A DNA stretch of 44,090 nucleotides from the NCBI GenBank assembly GCA_964461265.1, contig CAYWTS010000016.1, positions 1 through 44,090 of the forward strand, given 5' to 3'. The position numbers and the translations under genes were made by a program. The notes below the pieces were generated by a model. The model saw only the letters and a list, made by a program, of their open reading frames with translations. It ran no database searches and had not been told where the DNA came from. Source of the DNA: CAYWTS01 sp964461265. Lineage in GTDB: Bacteria; Bacteroidota; Ignavibacteria; Tepidaquicellales; OLB5. Below, piece by piece: positions 32,107 to 39,702 of this stretch. Numbering within the stretch: position 1 is the stretch's first letter; every line of letters begins with the position of its first letter.

Positions 32107-32679
32107 ATGAAAAATATAACAAAATATTTCTTTAGAGGTTTATACTTACTTACACCTATAGGATTAACACTCTATATACTTTATTGGATTTTTATAAAAA
32201 TCGACGGGATGTTTAACATCTCAATACCGGGACTCGGTTTTTTAATTACTATTGCTGTGGTATTTATTATTGGTTTTATTGCATCAAATTATCTTGCGAA
32301 AGAGCTTCTTGAAACAATCGAAAAGTTATTCCGCAGGCTTCCTTTTGTTAAGCTGCTTTACAATTCTATAAAAGACCTTATGGATGCATTTGTAGGAACA
32401 AAACGCAAGTTCGATAAGCCCGTTCTTGTAATTGTAACACCCGGTCATGGAAGGGCATTGGGATTCATTACACGCGAAAGCATGAACGAGCTTAACAAAC
32501 CGGGTGATGTAGCAGTTTATTTTCCGCAATCATATAATGTTGCCGGTATGGTGCTGCTTTATCCTAAAGAAAATGTTGAACCAATAAGTGTAAATAGTGC
32601 AGATTTAATGGCATTCATTGTTTCGGGCGGAGTATCCGGACTGCATGATTATGGTAAAGAAGCTAAACTGACTGTTTAG
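32107..32679 (+). CDS. DUF502-family inner-membrane protein
   Basis: A 190-residue membrane protein of the DUF502 family, whose function is not established. The ATG at 32107 is chosen over an in-frame ATG at 32068 because family members begin close to MKNITKYFFRGLYLLTPIGL. Two transmembrane segments (residues ~10-30 and ~45-65) are followed by a soluble domain with the family motifs RLPFVKLLYNSIKDLMDAF, GFITRE and the glycine-rich end MAFIVSGGVSGL. A hairpin separates it from the T9SS gene upstream, and the Nudix gene starts 13 bp downstream, so it probably heads a transcript with Nudix and ribD. Confidence 0.85.
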   Translation: MKNITKYFFRGLYLLTPIGLTLYILYWIFIKIDGMFNISIPGLGFLITIAVVFIIGFIASNYLAKELLETIEKLFRRLPFVKLLYNSIKDLMDAFVGTKRKFDKPVLVIVTPGHGRALGFITRESMNELNKPGDVAVYFPQSYNVAGMVLLYPKENVEPISVNSADLMAFIVSGGVSGLHDYGKEAKLTV

Positions 32680-32692
32680 TAAATTTGCATAT

Positions 32693-33145
32693 ATGCCGCA
32701 ATTACTATCCAACTATATAGAACTTCACGTCAGCTATAACAATAAATACCTGCTGCTGAAACGCTCACCTTTAAGCAGCATATATCCCGGTATCTGGCAA
32801 ATGATAACAGGCGGTATTGAGGATAATGAATCCACAAAAGATACTATTATCAGAGAAATGAAGGAAGAAACCGGTCTGTCTCCTATTCATATTTACATTA
32901 TACCAAGAGTAAATATGTTTTACCTGCAATATCACGATGCTGTTTGCTTAACACCGGTTTTCCTCGCTTTTGCAAGTTCGGATAAAGTAACATTATCAGC
33001 AGAACATACAGAACATAAATGGGTCAATTATGAAGAAGCTCTGGAACTGATTCACTGGGAAAACCAGAAAGAAAGTTTAATTATGATACAAAAATATCTC
33101 AGCGACCAGAAGCTGTTTGAAAAATTAATCGAGATTAAGCTATGA
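32693..33145 (+). CDS. Nudix hydrolase
   Basis: A 150-residue cytoplasmic Nudix enzyme, which cleaves a nucleoside-diphosphate-linked compound to release phosphate or pyrophosphate. The Nudix box GX5EX7REUXEEXGU is complete at residues 40-62 (G40, E46, then REMKEETGL at 54-62) and provides the Mg-binding glutamates. The surrounding sequence (LLLKRSPLSSIYPGIWQMI) resembles the dATP/dihydroneopterin triphosphate pyrophosphatase group, but substrate specificity cannot be read with confidence. Its stop codon overlaps the ribD start by 4 bases, so it is translationally coupled to riboflavin synthesis; a role in GTP-derived pterin or flavin metabolism is possible. Confidence 0.9.
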   Translation: MPQLLSNYIELHVSYNNKYLLLKRSPLSSIYPGIWQMITGGIEDNESTKDTIIREMKEETGLSPIHIYIIPRVNMFYLQYHDAVCLTPVFLAFASSDKVTLSAEHTEHKWVNYEEALELIHWENQKESLIMIQKYLSDQKLFEKLIEIKL

Positions 33146-34245
33146 AGCCGGCAGCTGCTGCTATAAATCCAGAAGAAAGGCTTATGTTCAGATGTATTGA
33201 ACTTGCTCATAAAGGTATTGGGTACGCTTCACCTAACCCCCTGGTCGGATGTGTTATTACAAAGAACAACAAAATCATTGCCGAAGGGTATCACAAATCT
33301 TTCGGCGGTGCCCATGCAGAAATTGAAGCTATCAACTCAGCAAGGAGAAAGCAAATATCACTTAAAGGGGCAAATCTATATGTTAATCTTGAACCGTGCT
33401 CGCATTTCGGTAAAACACCGCCATGTGCTGAGGCAATCATCAATAATAAAATAGCAAAAGTATTTATCGGTATAAAAGATCCAAATCCGCTTGTTTCAGG
33501 CAAGGGTATTAAAAAGCTGAGGAAAAACGGTATAAAAGTGCAATATGGCATTTTACAGGAAAACTGCACTAAGTTAAACAGATTTTATATAAAACATATA
33601 ACTACAGGCACACCATACATAACGCTTAAGATAGCACAAACACTTGACGGTAAAATAGCTGATGAGAAATATAATTCAAAATGGATAAGCTCATATGAGT
33701 CAAGAAAGATGGTACATAAATTCCGTTCTCTTTATGATGCAGTGCTGATTGGCAGCCGCACTCTAAGAATTGATAACTCAAAATTAACTGTCCGCCATGT
33801 TAAAGGCAGACAGCCGTACCGGATAGTTATCGATACAAAACTTAACAGCCCGTTAAGCTCAGCTATATTTAACGACCGGCATAAAGGCAAAACAATTGTG
33901 GTTACATCCGTAAAAGCTCCTGCAAATAAGCTAAAACAGCTTGATGCGAAGAAAGTCAATGTAATCTTCTGCAGAGTTAAAAATAATAAAATTGACCTTG
34001 CAGAAATGCTCACACATCTTGGAGAATTGGGAATATCAAGCATACTTGTTGAAGGCGGCTCTGAAATATTTTCATCATTTGTTACATCGAATCTTGCTGA
34101 TGAACTGCTTATCTTTCAAGCGATGAAAATTTACGGAAAGGGAATTGATGCTTTACAATTAGATAAGAAATTTGACATAACAAAAGCAAAGAAATTATAT
34201 TACCATTTTATTAACACAGATATTTTAATAAACGCAATATTATAA
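33142..34245 (+). CDS. ribD: Bifunctional riboflavin biosynthesis deaminase/reductase RibD
   Basis: A 367-residue cytoplasmic enzyme catalysing two steps of riboflavin synthesis: deamination of the pyrimidine from GTP cyclohydrolase II, then NADPH-dependent reduction of the ribosyl group. The N-terminal deaminase domain (to ~145) has the zinc and catalytic set H58-A-E60 (GAHAEIEAI), C86 (LEPCSHFGKTPPC) and C95, plus SPNPLVGCVI. The C-terminal reductase domain (~150-367) has TLKIAQTLDGKIA, LIGSRTLRIDNSKLTVR and ILVEGGSEIFSSF. It overlaps the Nudix gene by 4 bases. ribE follows after 120 bp. Genes ribBA and ribH are not in the window. Confidence 0.95.
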   Translation: MKPAAAAINPEERLMFRCIELAHKGIGYASPNPLVGCVITKNNKIIAEGYHKSFGGAHAEIEAINSARRKQISLKGANLYVNLEPCSHFGKTPPCAEAIINNKIAKVFIGIKDPNPLVSGKGIKKLRKNGIKVQYGILQENCTKLNRFYIKHITTGTPYITLKIAQTLDGKIADEKYNSKWISSYESRKMVHKFRSLYDAVLIGSRTLRIDNSKLTVRHVKGRQPYRIVIDTKLNSPLSSAIFNDRHKGKTIVVTSVKAPANKLKQLDAKKVNVIFCRVKNNKIDLAEMLTHLGELGISSILVEGGSEIFSSFVTSNLADELLIFQAMKIYGKGIDALQLDKKFDITKAKKLYYHFINTDILINAIL

Positions 34246-34268
34246 TTTTCTTGTATAAAAACCGTAGC

Positions 34269-34287
34269 CGCAACCTTCATGGTTGCG
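34269..34287. terminator. Hairpin between ribD and ribE
   Basis: CGCAACC (34269-34275) pairs with GGTTGCG (34281-34287) around TTCAT and is followed by TTGTTATT. It may be a weak terminator or an extragenic palindrome. I see no FMN riboswitch in this 120-bp gap. Confidence 0.45.
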
Positions 34288-34365
34288 TTGTTATTCTGCA
34301 AAAACGCAGTCTGAAGCCTGCAGCTGAAAATTATTGTAAAAATTAATACATAGATAACCAACAAT

Positions 34366-35001
34366 ATGTTTACAGGAATAATAGAAGAACTCGGAAAAAT
34401 AACTAAAAAAACACCGATTGAAGAAGGTTACCGCTTTCGTGTTAAGGGTAACAAAACCGTAAAAAAGCTAAAGGTTTCTAACAGCATTTCCATTAACGGC
34501 GTGTGCCATACCGTAATAGGTAAGAAAGGAAATGAATTTGAATTCATTTCAATGCACGAAACACTAAAGAAAACAAACCTTGGCACTCTTAATATTAATG
34601 ATGATGTGAACCTTGAAAACTCACTCCGACTTGGCGGTGAAATAGGCGGGCATTTTGTGCTGGGTCATGTTGATGATACAGGTGTTATCACCGGTATCAA
34701 ACAGGTTAAATCCAAAAAACAAATAAAAAAAGAATCGGAGAACTGGGAATTCAGAATTAAAGTTCATAAGCGCCACAGGAAATTTATTATTAACGTAGGT
34801 TCGGTTGCTGTTGATGGAGTAAGCTTAACAGTTGCGCGTATTTATCCCGTAAAAGGCAGTTATTTTGAAATTATGGTTGCTATAATCCCATACACTTACC
34901 ACATTACAAATTTCCATAATTATAAAATCGGTTCGAAGGTAAATCTTGAGTTCGATTTTTTAGGGAAGTATGTTTTGAATTTATTTAGGAAAAACAAATA
35001 A
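34366..35001 (+). CDS. ribE: Riboflavin synthase, alpha subunit (RibE)
   Basis: A 211-residue enzyme that dismutates two molecules of 6,7-dimethyl-8-ribityllumazine to riboflavin; it usually works as a trimer. The start MFTGIIEELGKI is diagnostic. Two lumazine-binding repeats are visible: SINGVCHTVIG with LGGEIGGHFVLGHVDDTG in the N-terminal half, and SVAVDGVSLTVARI in the C-terminal half. The product is highly basic for the family, but its length is normal. It works downstream of RibD, two genes of the same pathway, although the hairpin between them could give a separate transcript. Confidence 0.95.
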   Translation: MFTGIIEELGKITKKTPIEEGYRFRVKGNKTVKKLKVSNSISINGVCHTVIGKKGNEFEFISMHETLKKTNLGTLNINDDVNLENSLRLGGEIGGHFVLGHVDDTGVITGIKQVKSKKQIKKESENWEFRIKVHKRHRKFIINVGSVAVDGVSLTVARIYPVKGSYFEIMVAIIPYTYHITNFHNYKIGSKVNLEFDFLGKYVLNLFRKNK

Positions 35002-35049
35002 TTTTAAATAATTAATTAGAAATTAACAATTATATATTATTATTGAGAA

Positions 35050-35080
35050 TTGATTTTATAGCTTAAGTTACCTAACTTTG
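35050..35080 (+). promoter_or_regulatory. Bacteroidota-type promoter of the 35126-44090 locus
   Basis: TTG (35050-35052), a 20-base spacer and TAACTTTG (35073-35080) are a full match to the TAnnTTTG consensus. Transcription would start near 35087, giving a leader of about 40 bases before the ATG at 35126. The match also argues against a TTG start at 35078, which lies inside the -7 box. Confidence 0.6.
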
Positions 35081-35125
35081 CTTAATAAATTTCCCCCTCT
35101 TTACTGTTTAAATAACGATTTTTTG

Positions 35126-37207
35126 ATGAAAATTTTTACGCCATTTTTACATTTTACTGCTAAATATTTCTTACCCTTAGTAATTTCCATATTTCTATTA
35201 TATGGCGGGTTAAATATTGCTGATGATGATAACTCACATTATTCGAGCGTTGGAAATATCGGTTTAACTATTACGAATTTCGGAACTATCGGGCACGGAT
35301 TTACACTCTGGCCCGGACAGCCCTCCTGCCAGTATCCAAAATCTTCCGGTATTGAACACTTATTTGACGGCGGCTTGTGGATAGGCGGCAGAAAAAACGG
35401 AACAACTTATGTAACAACAGGGGCTATAGACGCTTCAGTCGGTAACCGGGGTGAAGGTTTTGAATACACCAATGAATCAGGCCAGCATATCACCGAAAAA
35501 TCTTCCCTAAACACTTCGCCCTACTATTCGCCCGATGCAATTTCACATCAGGATTTTATATGCGAATATACCGATACAAATACTATGGTTGGCGGTAATA
35601 TTATTGTTAATCATACTCCACTTGGAATTAAGATTATTCAGCAGTCATACTGCTGGAACTACCCTTATGCAGATTTTTTTGTTATAATGCGTTACAGGAT
35701 AGTTAACATCGGATACAGGGGCAATAATACAGCAATCGACAGCATTTACACAGGTGTATGGACAGACCTTGTTGTTCGTAATACTACAATCACACCACCC
35801 GGTGGTTCATCATTTTACACAAAAGGGGGTAACGGGTATGATAGTGTTTACTCACTCGGTTACGAATTCGATGCAACAGGAGACGTAGGTTTTACAAACA
35901 GCTATATCGGTATAAAATTTCTCGGTTCAACTCCATTCGGAATAACATCAACCGATACGACTCGTGTCCCTGTTAACTTTGTTACCTGGCAGTTCAGAAA
36001 TACAGTCGACCCCATTTACTTTGCACCTCAAACCGATATTGCAAGATACTCGAAACTACAGGGTTATTTTACGACTAATGTAAAAGTAAGCCAGTCAATT
36101 TTAACACAAATAAAACAACCTTCTAACAGGTCGGTATTAGTTTCGTCAGGTCCATACCGAACGTTAAATTATCTTGATACGCTGGAGGTGGTTTATGGAG
36201 TTGTATGTGCTAAGAAAACAGGAAGTGATCCCCAGCAATGGGATTCAACTTACCAGCGTGCCGAGCTTCATAGCCATGCCGAGTGGGCACAGAAGGCATA
36301 TAACGGTGAAGATAAAAACGGCAACGGGCGGCTTGACCCTGGTGAGGATTTGAACGGTAACGGGAAGCTGGACAGATATTTACTGCCCTCTCCGCCAAAC
36401 TCGCCTGCTATGAAAGTTATTAACGAAAATACTAAAGTAACTTTATACTGGGCAGCTAATGCCGAGTGGAGCATAGACCCTATTTCATTACAGCGTGATT
36501 TTGAAGGTTACAGAATATACAGAACCAATGCCGGAGCAGATATAGACCCGACAACACCCTTGCTTACTAATTTTAAATTAATTGCTGATTTCGATAGTAT
36601 TAATAATATCGGTTATAATACCGGTTTTAATTACATTAAATTACCGCAGCCAAAAACTTTTGAAAACGACACAAATCATTACTGGTATAAATTTGAGTTT
36701 AATAACCAGTTACGCGGCTGGCAGTATGTTTATTCGCTTACTGCTTATGATAAAGGTGATTCTGCTAACGACCTGCAATCGCTTGAAAGCAGTTTACTGG
36801 CGAATGCTGTTCGCATAATTCCGGGTTCAAGCACATACAACGATGAATCCACGCCAATAGGTGTTTACCCAAATCCATATTACGGGAATGCCTTATGGGA
36901 TGGTTCTCAGGAAAGGCAAAGAAAATTATATTTCTTTAATTTACCGCCAAAGTGTGATATTACTATTTATACTATAGCAGGTGATATTGTTGACAAGTTC
37001 AATCATGATGCAACTACATATAATGGCGGTGATATCGAATGGTTTAAAACCTACGCCGATAGCACTGTTAGAATGTCAGGCGGAGAACATGCATGGGATT
37101 TAATAAGCAAAAACGACCAGGCAATTGCAACAGGGTTATATCTTTTTACTGTTAAGAACTTAGAAACAGGATATATTAAAAAAGGAAAATTCCTGATAAT
37201 AAAATAA
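35126..37207 (+). CDS. Large secreted protein with Ca-binding-like segment and variant T9SS domain
   Basis: A 693-residue exported protein with no identified enzyme domain. The ATG at 35126 gives a signal-like N-terminus (MKIFTPFLHFTAKYFLPLV...). Around residues 394-415 a duplicated acidic loop (DKNGNGRLDPGEDLNGNGKL) resembles dockerin/EF-hand calcium-binding loops. A fibronectin-like segment (KVTLYWAANAEWSIDP ... FEGYRIYRTNAGAD) follows. The last ~115 residues match the second style of T9SS sorting domain found in this lineage: VYPNPYYGNALWDG, TIYTIAGDIVDKF, GLYLFTVKNLETG, ending KGKFLIIK. It is the first of four exported-protein genes in one orientation. A GxxExxY remnant fills the gap after it. 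Confidence 0.8.
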   Translation: MKIFTPFLHFTAKYFLPLVISIFLLYGGLNIADDDNSHYSSVGNIGLTITNFGTIGHGFTLWPGQPSCQYPKSSGIEHLFDGGLWIGGRKNGTTYVTTGAIDASVGNRGEGFEYTNESGQHITEKSSLNTSPYYSPDAISHQDFICEYTDTNTMVGGNIIVNHTPLGIKIIQQSYCWNYPYADFFVIMRYRIVNIGYRGNNTAIDSIYTGVWTDLVVRNTTITPPGGSSFYTKGGNGYDSVYSLGYEFDATGDVGFTNSYIGIKFLGSTPFGITSTDTTRVPVNFVTWQFRNTVDPIYFAPQTDIARYSKLQGYFTTNVKVSQSILTQIKQPSNRSVLVSSGPYRTLNYLDTLEVVYGVVCAKKTGSDPQQWDSTYQRAELHSHAEWAQKAYNGEDKNGNGRLDPGEDLNGNGKLDRYLLPSPPNSPAMKVINENTKVTLYWAANAEWSIDPISLQRDFEGYRIYRTNAGADIDPTTPLLTNFKLIADFDSINNIGYNTGFNYIKLPQPKTFENDTNHYWYKFEFNNQLRGWQYVYSLTAYDKGDSANDLQSLESSLLANAVRIIPGSSTYNDESTPIGVYPNPYYGNALWDGSQERQRKLYFFNLPPKCDITIYTIAGDIVDKFNHDATTYNGGDIEWFKTYADSTVRMSGGEHAWDLISKNDQAIATGLYLFTVKNLETGYIKKGKFLIIK

Positions 37208-37220
37208 AAATAATTTTTAT

Positions 37221-37256
37221 CCGCAAAGTTATCGAAGAACAGCAAAGAACGCAGAG
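37221..37256. repeat. GCAAAG-type repeat block left of the first GxxExxY remnant
   Basis: CCGCAAAG (37221-37228), GCAAAG (37242-37247) and the variant CGCAGAG (37250-37256) lie 13 bp after the upstream stop codon and 19 bp before the pseudogene ATG. The layout matches the block at 39210 in front of the second remnant. Confidence 0.65.
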
Positions 37257-37275
37257 TATCATAATAACATAAAAT

Positions 37276-37515
37276 ATGACTGAAAATGAATTATCAAATA
37301 TCGTTATTGGTCATGCTATTACTGTTCATAGAAATTTAAGACCAGATTTACCAGAGTCAGTTTACGAAGAATGTCTCGTTTATGAAATGACTAAGAATCG
37401 ATTATTCGTTGAGAAACACAGAATAAACTAATTTTTGAGGTAAAATCAGTTGATTCTCTCAATTACGTGATTTGCGGTTAAATTTAATGTTTTATTAATA
37501 AAGTTTTAAAATCAA
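37276..37515 (+). pseudogene. GxxExxY protein remnant (PDDEXK-like), heavily deleted
   Basis: The first 51 codons (MTENELSNIVIGHAITVH...) are clearly homologous to the second remnant at 39263, but the family motif G-x-x-E-x-x-Y is altered to DLPESVY and a stop occurs at 37429. Downstream fragments in other frames still read IFEVKSVDSLNYV (from 37431) and FNVLLIK (near 37490). The ~28 residues with GYRIDLLVE, including the catalytic aspartate, and a later stretch have been deleted. The family is a predicted nuclease fold of unknown role. The remnant lies within the 321-bp gap between two T9SS genes, on the same strand; nothing else is seen there apart from the GCAAAG block. Confidence 0.85.
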
Positions 37516-37528
37516 AATCTTAAACATC

Positions 37529-39202
37529 ATGAAAAAAATATTACCTTTAATAGCACCCATCATTCTTTTTATCACGGTAGGATTCTATAACTTTTTCTCC
37601 AGCCGTGATTACATCACGACTATTTACGCTATTCAGACGGTTCCTCAGGAATCGCTTGCTATCGGGCATGACCGCTCACCAAAAGTCGGCGATACGGTTA
37701 CGGTCACAGGCAGAGTAATAGCTCCGCCTAGAGTAAATCCATCGGGTGGTGATTACAGGGTACTGCTTAGAGGTTCAAATTCAAGACAGGCTTATATAGC
37801 CGATACACTTAATAACGTTTGGGGCGGTATTGTTTGCAGGCAGGCAGATACAATTACCACCAATACATTCTTTGACCTTATCGATTCAGGTTCAAAAGTA
37901 ACAATTTCGGGTGTCGTTCAGGAATTCCCTGACCTTATATCTTCGGGTCTTACACAAATTGGGTTCGACTCAACCTGGTCTGCCATACAGGTTTTGCCAA
38001 CCGTTAAAAAAAGGCCAACACCGATTCAGGTAAACGTTTCCGATTTCGATTCTCTTGGCACAATTAAATTCATAACCGGGGAAAAATATGAAGGTATGTA
38101 TGTTAAACTGACAAACCTGACGGTTGGACCTCAAAGCACATCAGGACAAAGGCACATAAGAGCATTGCTTGATGCACAGGGTAATAAAATATATTTAAGG
38201 GATTTTTCTAATTTCTACTCACTCAGCCCTACCCCTTCATACGGATGGACACCCTGGGTACCGCCCTCAGTTGGTGCAACGGTTAACTTTATTAGGGGAG
38301 TAATAATTAACGCAGCTTATGGCGATGGTCCCGGCGGGACATATCCNNNNNNNNNNNNNNNNNNNNNNNNNNNNNNNNNNNNNNNNNNNNNNNNNNNNNN
38401 NNNNNNNNNNNNNNNNNNNNNNNNNNNNNNNNNNNNNNNNNNNNNNTCAGGTAACAATCCTTTACCAAACCCTGAAATACTAACACCAGGTGTTGTAGCT
38501 AATTCAAAAGCAGATGGTGATACGACTGCTGAAAAATGGGAAGGTGTTCTAATCAGATTTAACAATGTTGTATCTATTAGCTGTATTGTAGCAAGTTCAT
38601 CCACGGGCTGCACTTCAACTTTACCGCTTCCCGATTCTTCTTTCAGAAGGAATTATGGCGAAATATTCGGTATGTACACTAATGAAAATATAGAAGCCAG
38701 AATTGAATTGCAGGATGGCACTCATTATTTCACAAACGGATGGGATTCAACAAGAGCAAACTACTGGAACCCGAACTTACCGGGAACACTGCTTTACAAT
38801 TGGAACGGTTTCCAGGGATTAACGGGTATTTTATTTTATGGTTTTAACAGATATAAACTGATTCCCAGAAAGAACGATGATTTTGGAACTGTTATTGGTA
38901 TTCAGGGTAACCAGCAGTCACCAAGTATCTTCTGGCTTGGACAAAATTATCCTAATCCTTTCAATCCTGTAACAAATATTACCTATAATCTTCCTGTAGA
39001 TGCAATGGTAAAAATTACCGTTTATAACATACTTGGGCAGGAAGTAAAGGTGCTTGTTAACGGATTACAGAACCGTGGGAAATATACTATAAAATTCGAT
39101 GCTAAAAATCTCGCTTCGGGAATGTATATTTACCGGCTCGAAGGCGAATCGGTTGAAGGCAAAAAGTTCTCGGATATAAAGAAAATGGTAATTGTAAAAT
39201 AA
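37529..39202 (+). CDS. Secreted OB-fold-like protein with T9SS sorting domain (contains assembly gap)
   Basis: An exported protein of about 557 residues as drawn. An N-terminal hydrophobic segment (LPLIAPIILFITVGFYNF) serves as signal or anchor. The body shows two regions of OB-fold style: VGDTVTVTGRVIAPPRVNP ... GSKVTISGVVQEFPD, and GEKYEGMYVKLTNLTVG, which recurs after the gap as AEKWEGVLIRFNNVV. Similar exported proteins carry nucleic-acid-binding-like OB domains, but binding is unproven. The T9SS domain (GQNYPNPFNPVTNITY, LGQEVKVLVNG, SGMYIYRL) has the short linker with no insert. The 100-N gap at 38347 keeps the frame, but its true length is unknown, so the size is approximate. Confidence 0.8.
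   Translation: MKKILPLIAPIILFITVGFYNFFSSRDYITTIYAIQTVPQESLAIGHDRSPKVGDTVTVTGRVIAPPRVNPSGGDYRVLLRGSNSRQAYIADTLNNVWGGIVCRQADTITTNTFFDLIDSGSKVTISGVVQEFPDLISSGLTQIGFDSTWSAIQVLPTVKKRPTPIQVNVSDFDSLGTIKFITGEKYEGMYVKLTNLTVGPQSTSGQRHIRALLDAQGNKIYLRDFSNFYSLSPTPSYGWTPWVPPSVGATVNFIRGVIINAAYGDGPGGTYXXXXXXXXXXXXXXXXXXXXXXXXXXXXXXXXXXSGNNPLPNPEILTPGVVANSKADGDTTAEKWEGVLIRFNNVVSISCIVASSSTGCTSTLPLPDSSFRRNYGEIFGMYTNENIEARIELQDGTHYFTNGWDSTRANYWNPNLPGTLLYNWNGFQGLTGILFYGFNRYKLIPRKNDDFGTVIGIQGNQQSPSIFWLGQNYPNPFNPVTNITYNLPVDAMVKITVYNILGQEVKVLVNGLQNRGKYTIKFDAKNLASGMYIYRLEGESVEGKKFSDIKKMVIVK
38347..38446. other. Assembly gap (100 N)
   Basis: Exactly 100 N, a conventional scaffolding placeholder of unknown true length. 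It lies in the middle of the OB-fold protein gene. The frame is continuous across it as drawn, but that may be coincidence. Confidence 0.99.
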
Positions 39203-39209
39203 AATTTAA

Positions 39210-39246
39210 CCGCAAAGTACTCAAAGATTTCGCAAAGAACGCTGAG
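39210..39246. repeat. GCAAAG-type repeat block left of the second GxxExxY remnant
   Basis: CCGCAAAG (39210-39217), TCAAAG (39221-39226), CGCAAAG (39231-39237) and CGCTGAG (39240-39246) lie just after the T9SS gene and 16 bp before the pseudogene ATG. The reverse complement of the block at 39645-39679 has the same pattern, so the two form degenerate inverted flanks. Confidence 0.75.
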
Positions 39247-39262
39247 TTAATATGAATTAATT

Positions 39263-39641
39263 ATGACTGAAAATGAATTATCTAATATTGTTATAGGACA
39301 TGCGATAACAGTTCATAAAAATTTAGGACCGGGTTTATTGGAATCTGCTTACGAAGAATGTCTGTATTACGAACTAAATAAAAATGATTTGTTTGTAGAA
39401 AAACAAAAGCCACTGCCTTTAATATATGAAGAGGCTAAACTTTAAGTTGGATACAGAATAGATTTACTTGTTGAAAAAAAAACTGATTATTGAAGTAAAA
39501 TCGGTTGATACACTTAACGATATTCATATTGCTCAGGTATTAACTTATTTAAAATTATCAAATTGTAAATTAGGTTTGTTAATAAATTTTAACACAGTCT
39601 TACTCAAGAATGGAATAAAAAGAGTTGTAAATAAGTTGTAA
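39263..39641 (+). pseudogene. GxxExxY protein (PDDEXK-like), broken by a stop and a frameshift
   Basis: The gene begins MTENELSNIVIGHAITVHKN and keeps the family motif G-x-x-E-x-x-Y as GLLESAY. An in-frame TAA at 39443 interrupts the protein after EEAKL. The frame then continues VGYRIDLLVEKK, and one extra A in the poly-A run near 39473 shifts it. In the next frame IIEVKSVDTLNDIHIAQVLT ... GIKRVVNKL completes a normal C-terminus with its stop at 39639. The PDDEXK-like residues (D of YRIDLL, E and K of IEVK) survive. If the stop and the extra base were sequencing errors, the gene would be intact at ~125 residues. Repeats flank both sides. Confidence 0.88.
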
Positions 39642-39644
39642 TCA

Positions 39645-39679
39645 CTTTGCTGGCTTTGCGGTTACTTTGCTGACTTTGC
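39645..39679. repeat. CTTTGC-type repeat block right of the second GxxExxY remnant
   Basis: Four CTTTGC units (39645, 39654, 39665, 39674) follow the pseudogene stop by 3 bp, two of them extended to CTTTGCG. They are the reverse complement of the GCAAAG units on the left side, giving inverted flanks. The block runs up to 23 bp before the start of the lipoprotein gene. Confidence 0.75.
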
Positions 39680-39702
39680 GTTTGCATTTAAGATTTTTAC
39701 CT

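Noticed and set aside
34246..34365. Possible FMN riboswitch in the ribD-ribE gap
   Set aside because: Only a short hairpin is present. The conserved AGGGAT/GAAACCGG-type elements of an FMN riboswitch are not seen here or before the Nudix gene.
35078..35125. TTG start for the large secreted protein
   Set aside because: The TTG lies inside the TAACTTTG promoter box and would place an unsuitable leader before the signal sequence.
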